The notes under the pieces are model-generated. The model was given only the letters and a program-made list of their open reading frames with translations, was not told the origin of the DNA and searched no databases. From the NCBI GenBank assembly GCA_017471825.1, contig JAFURQ010000028.1:33276-97275 (forward strand): a stretch of DNA of 64,000 nucleotides, in the 5' to 3' direction. Origin of the DNA: Clostridia bacterium. GTDB taxonomy: Bacteria; Bacillota; Clostridia; Oscillospirales; CAG-272. This document shows, piece by piece, positions 62,292-64,000 of the stretch. Position numbers and translations under genes: made by a program. How positions within the stretch are numbered: position 1 is the first letter of the stretch; each line of letters begins with the position of its first letter.

Positions 62292-63704
62292 TTAATCATC
62301 GCCTGCAAAATTATCTTCAATAAGATCCTTTGCGGTCTTGCCGCCCAGATCCTTCGCGTCACCGTGCTTTACAAAGAACATCGTAACGAACGAGAACACA
62401 ACGAATGCCGTACCAAAGGCAAAGAACATAATTCTCATACCGAACAAATCATAAAGCGCGCCGGAAAGAATGGGAGCGACGATCTGTGCGGCCATTGAAG
62501 CGGTGTAGTAGTAGCCGGTGTATTTTCCGACCTCGCCACCGCGCGCCAGCTCAACAACCATGGGGAAGGAGTTGACGTTTATGGTTGCCCAACCAATTCC
62601 CGCGAGAATAAATATGGGGTACATAATAAGCTCGGGAGTCGACGGAGTAATGAAGTTGCCGGCAAAGAATGCACTCGCGAGTATTATTATACCTGCAAGT
62701 ATGGTTTTTCTTCTGCCTATCTTTGAAGCTATAATGCCGACAGGGATATATGCGACAACAGCCGCGGCCTGCGCAATTATAAGCGTCATATTGTAATCGA
62801 AGCCAAGAACGTTGGTGGCATATACCGAGTATTTACTGGTTATTGAGTTATAGCCAACATACCAAAGTGCAACCGACGCAAGAATGAGAAGAAGGGAAGT
62901 GAGCTCCGCCTTCGAAAGCTTGCGTACAGGCTCATCCTTTGAAATAACTTGTTCCTCAAGTCCAAGGTCAAGTGTGTCTTGCTCCATCTCGGCTACCCAT
63001 TTCTTTTCCTTTACTGTAAACATAAAGATTATAAGACCGAGAGCCATAACCGAGCATACGGCAAGCACGTAGCCTGTATATTTCATATAGAGGTTTTTAG
63101 ACGTGCTGAACACCATACCGAGAGCGAGTACGATAATGCCGCCGGCGGTTCCCATAAGATTGATAACAGCATTACCCTTGGAGCGCAGGGGCTTTATAGT
63201 AACGTCGGGCATGAGCGCAACCGCAGGTGAGCGGAAGGTTGCCATTGCTATCAGCACTACAAGGAGCGTAGCGATAAATCCGATAAGAGGCCAGGGATTA
63301 GCAAGTGTGATATCGAGGGTTCTTTCCAAAATTTCTTCATCGGTGAGAATCTCGGAAAGAGCGGGAATTCCCTGGTTTGACAGCTTAACGAGCTGATAGT
63401 TGTCGATGAATGTCAGTCCGATAAAAGAAAGAATCGCCGCAATGGTACCGATAAATATGAACGGCGTTCTTTTTCCAAACTTGGTATTAACCTTGTCAGA
63501 CAGGGAGCCAAAAAGAGGAAGCATAAATACCGCCAGAACGTTGTCAAGCGACATAACAGCACCGGATGCGGTCTGCGGAAGACCGAAATGGTTTGTGAGC
63601 ATAAGCGGAACAATCGCGTCGTATGCCTGCCAGAATGCTGATATTAAAAAGAAAGCAAAGCCGACGAGTATAGTTCGCTTAGTATTTAACTTGTAGCTAC
63701 TCAT
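62292..63704 (-). CDS. MFS transporter, SLC45/sugar-cation symporter-like
   Basis: This 470-residue major facilitator protein has about 12 membrane segments and the loop motif GSLSDKVNTKFGKRTPFI between segments 2 and 3, repeated as GIIASKIGRRKT between 8 and 9. It resembles the SLC45/GPH-like sugar–proton symporters; the substrate is unknown. The acidic C-terminus is cytosolic. AAAGGAG precedes the ATG. It could serve the uronate-type operon, but it is 48 kb away. Confidence 0.85.
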   Translation of the reverse strand: MSSYKLNTKRTILVGFAFFLISAFWQAYDAIVPLMLTNHFGLPQTASGAVMSLDNVLAVFMLPLFGSLSDKVNTKFGKRTPFIFIGTIAAILSFIGLTFIDNYQLVKLSNQGIPALSEILTDEEILERTLDITLANPWPLIGFIATLLVVLIAMATFRSPAVALMPDVTIKPLRSKGNAVINLMGTAGGIIVLALGMVFSTSKNLYMKYTGYVLAVCSVMALGLIIFMFTVKEKKWVAEMEQDTLDLGLEEQVISKDEPVRKLSKAELTSLLLILASVALWYVGYNSITSKYSVYATNVLGFDYNMTLIIAQAAAVVAYIPVGIIASKIGRRKTILAGIIILASAFFAGNFITPSTPELIMYPIFILAGIGWATINVNSFPMVVELARGGEVGKYTGYYYTASMAAQIVAPILSGALYDLFGMRIMFFAFGTAFVVFSFVTMFFVKHGDAKDLGGKTAKDLIEDNFAGDD

Positions 63705-63734
63705 AAAAATCTCCTTTACAGAATTGACGTTATT

Positions 63735-63763
63735 ATTTTATCACAAATAAGGACAAAAGTAAA
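63735..63763 (-). promoter_or_regulatory. Promoter of the MFS transporter gene
   Basis: Minus-strand −35 TTTACT (63758–63763), a 17-bp spacer and −10 TAAAAT (63735–63740), ending 31 bases before the ATG. Confidence 0.75.
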
Positions 63764-63781
63764 CACAAATGGAAAATTTTA

Positions 63782-63814
63782 GGCATTATGTCAATCTTTT
63801 TTGACATAATTGCC
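63782..63814. repeat. Palindrome upstream of the MFS promoter, candidate operator
   Basis: GGCATTATGTCAA (63782–63794) and TTGACATAATTGCC (63801–63814) pair over 13 bp with a single bulged T. It lies 18 bases upstream of the MFS −35 and just after the tRNA terminator. It may be a regulator site or a second hairpin for the tRNA transcript. Confidence 0.5.
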
Positions 63815-63827
63815 ATATTAGTAAAAT

Positions 63828-63858
63828 AAAAAGCCTCATCGCACTTGCAATGAGGCTT
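63828..63858 (-). terminator. Terminator of the tRNA transcript
   Basis: AAGCCTCAT (63831–63839) pairs with ATGAGGCTT (63850–63858), with extra GCA/TGC pairing inside. Ts follow on the minus-strand side. Confidence 0.85.
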
Positions 63859-63861
63859 ATG

Positions 63862-63937
63862 TGGCGCGCCCAGGAGGATTCGAACCTTCGACCTACCGGT
63901 TCGTAGCCGGGCACTCTATCCACTGAGCTATGGGCGC
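63862..63937 (-). tRNA. tRNA-Arg(ACG)
   Basis: On the minus strand a 76-base tRNA with acceptor GCGCCCA/TGGGCGC, D loop AGTGGATA, anticodon loop CTACGAA (anticodon ACG, read as ICG after deamination), T loop GTTCGAATC and an encoded CCA. It reads CGU, CGC and CGA codons. Confidence 0.97.
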
Positions 63938-63940
63938 ATT

Positions 63941-64000
63941 TGGAGCGAGTGATGGGAATCGAACCCACGCGACCAGCTTGGAAGGCTGGAATTCTACCAT
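63941..64000 (-). tRNA. tRNA-Gly(TCC), 5' end outside window
   Basis: The minus strand shows 60 bases of a tRNA: anticodon stem CCAGC/GCTGG with loop CTTCCAA (anticodon TCC), T loop GTTCGATTC, acceptor 3' strand CACTCGC and an encoded CCA. The 5' acceptor strand and part of the D arm lie beyond the window. It is three bases from tRNA-Arg, so both are in one transcript. Confidence 0.95.

Noticed and set aside
1-64000. CRISPR arrays, insertion sequences, integrases, prophage
   Set aside because: No regularly spaced repeats, transposase or integrase motifs were found on either strand; the WYL-like gene alone does not imply a CRISPR locus.

Overview
The window reads as chromosome of an anaerobic, probably spore-forming Clostridia (Firmicutes) member. 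Support: strong AGGAGG-type ribosome binding sites, the gerW/ytfJ–dacF–scpAB block, Firmicutes gene orders (miaB–ricA-like–mutS–mutL, dprA–topA–trmFO, plsX–rnc–smc–ftsY, yhbY–nadD–yqeK–LCP–rsfS–leuS), infC with an AUU start behind an L20-type leader, and an anaerobic ribonucleotide reductase activase (nrdG). G+C looks moderate by eye except in one A+T-rich islet at about 24.9–26.7 kb. Several genes (ThrC–ThrB fusion, RHH–WYL-like protein) suggest an uncultured gut-type Oscillospirales relative, which is inference only.

Layout. 1–3.5 kb (+): 3' part of uvrA, then nrdG and dut. 3.5–5.1 kb (−): upp and an RluA-type pseudouridine synthase. 5.3–8.6 kb (+): three single-gene units, each with its own near-consensus promoter and terminator: a sugar-type nucleotidyltransferase, a membrane protein and a Cys-repeat lipoprotein. 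8.6–14.4 kb (−): a six-gene catabolic operon (two TIM-barrel epimerase/isomerases, two Gfo/Idh oxidoreductases, UxuA, and an SDR resembling D-mannonate oxidoreductase) divergent from an AraC regulator. 14.6–24.9 kb (+): araC then dxs, miaB, a YlbF/YmcA protein, mutS, mutL and tgt, tightly packed. 24.9–26.7 kb: an A+T-rich islet with an RHH–WYL-like regulator plus a 45-residue basic protein on one strand and a small two-gene pair (possible toxin/immunity) on the other. 26.8–35.4 kb (−): lon, engB, M50 protease, scpA, scpB, DUF2953, gerW, dacF, rluB and a GNAT-like gene. 35.7–55.6 kb (+): the infC–rpmI–rplT translation operon under a leader attenuator, then a long run of tRNA/rRNA modification, DNA processing, lipid, SMC/SRP and NAD genes ending at leuS. 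55.6–62.2 kb: aspartate-family amino acid genes, with a thrC–thrB fusion and an ACT protein (−) divergent from hom, lysC and asd (+). 62.3–64 kb (−): an MFS/SLC45-like transporter, tRNA-Arg(ACG) and a tRNA-Gly(TCC) cut by the window edge.

How the genes work together. hom, lysC, asd and thrCB supply nearly the whole aspartate-to-threonine route. The 8.6–14.4 kb operon would take a uronate (or a 3-keto intermediate of a glycoside) through fructuronate and mannonate to 2-keto-3-deoxygluconate. MutS/MutL, UvrA, Dut, DprA, TopA, ScpAB and SMC are genome maintenance. No CRISPR array, insertion sequence, integrase or prophage was seen.
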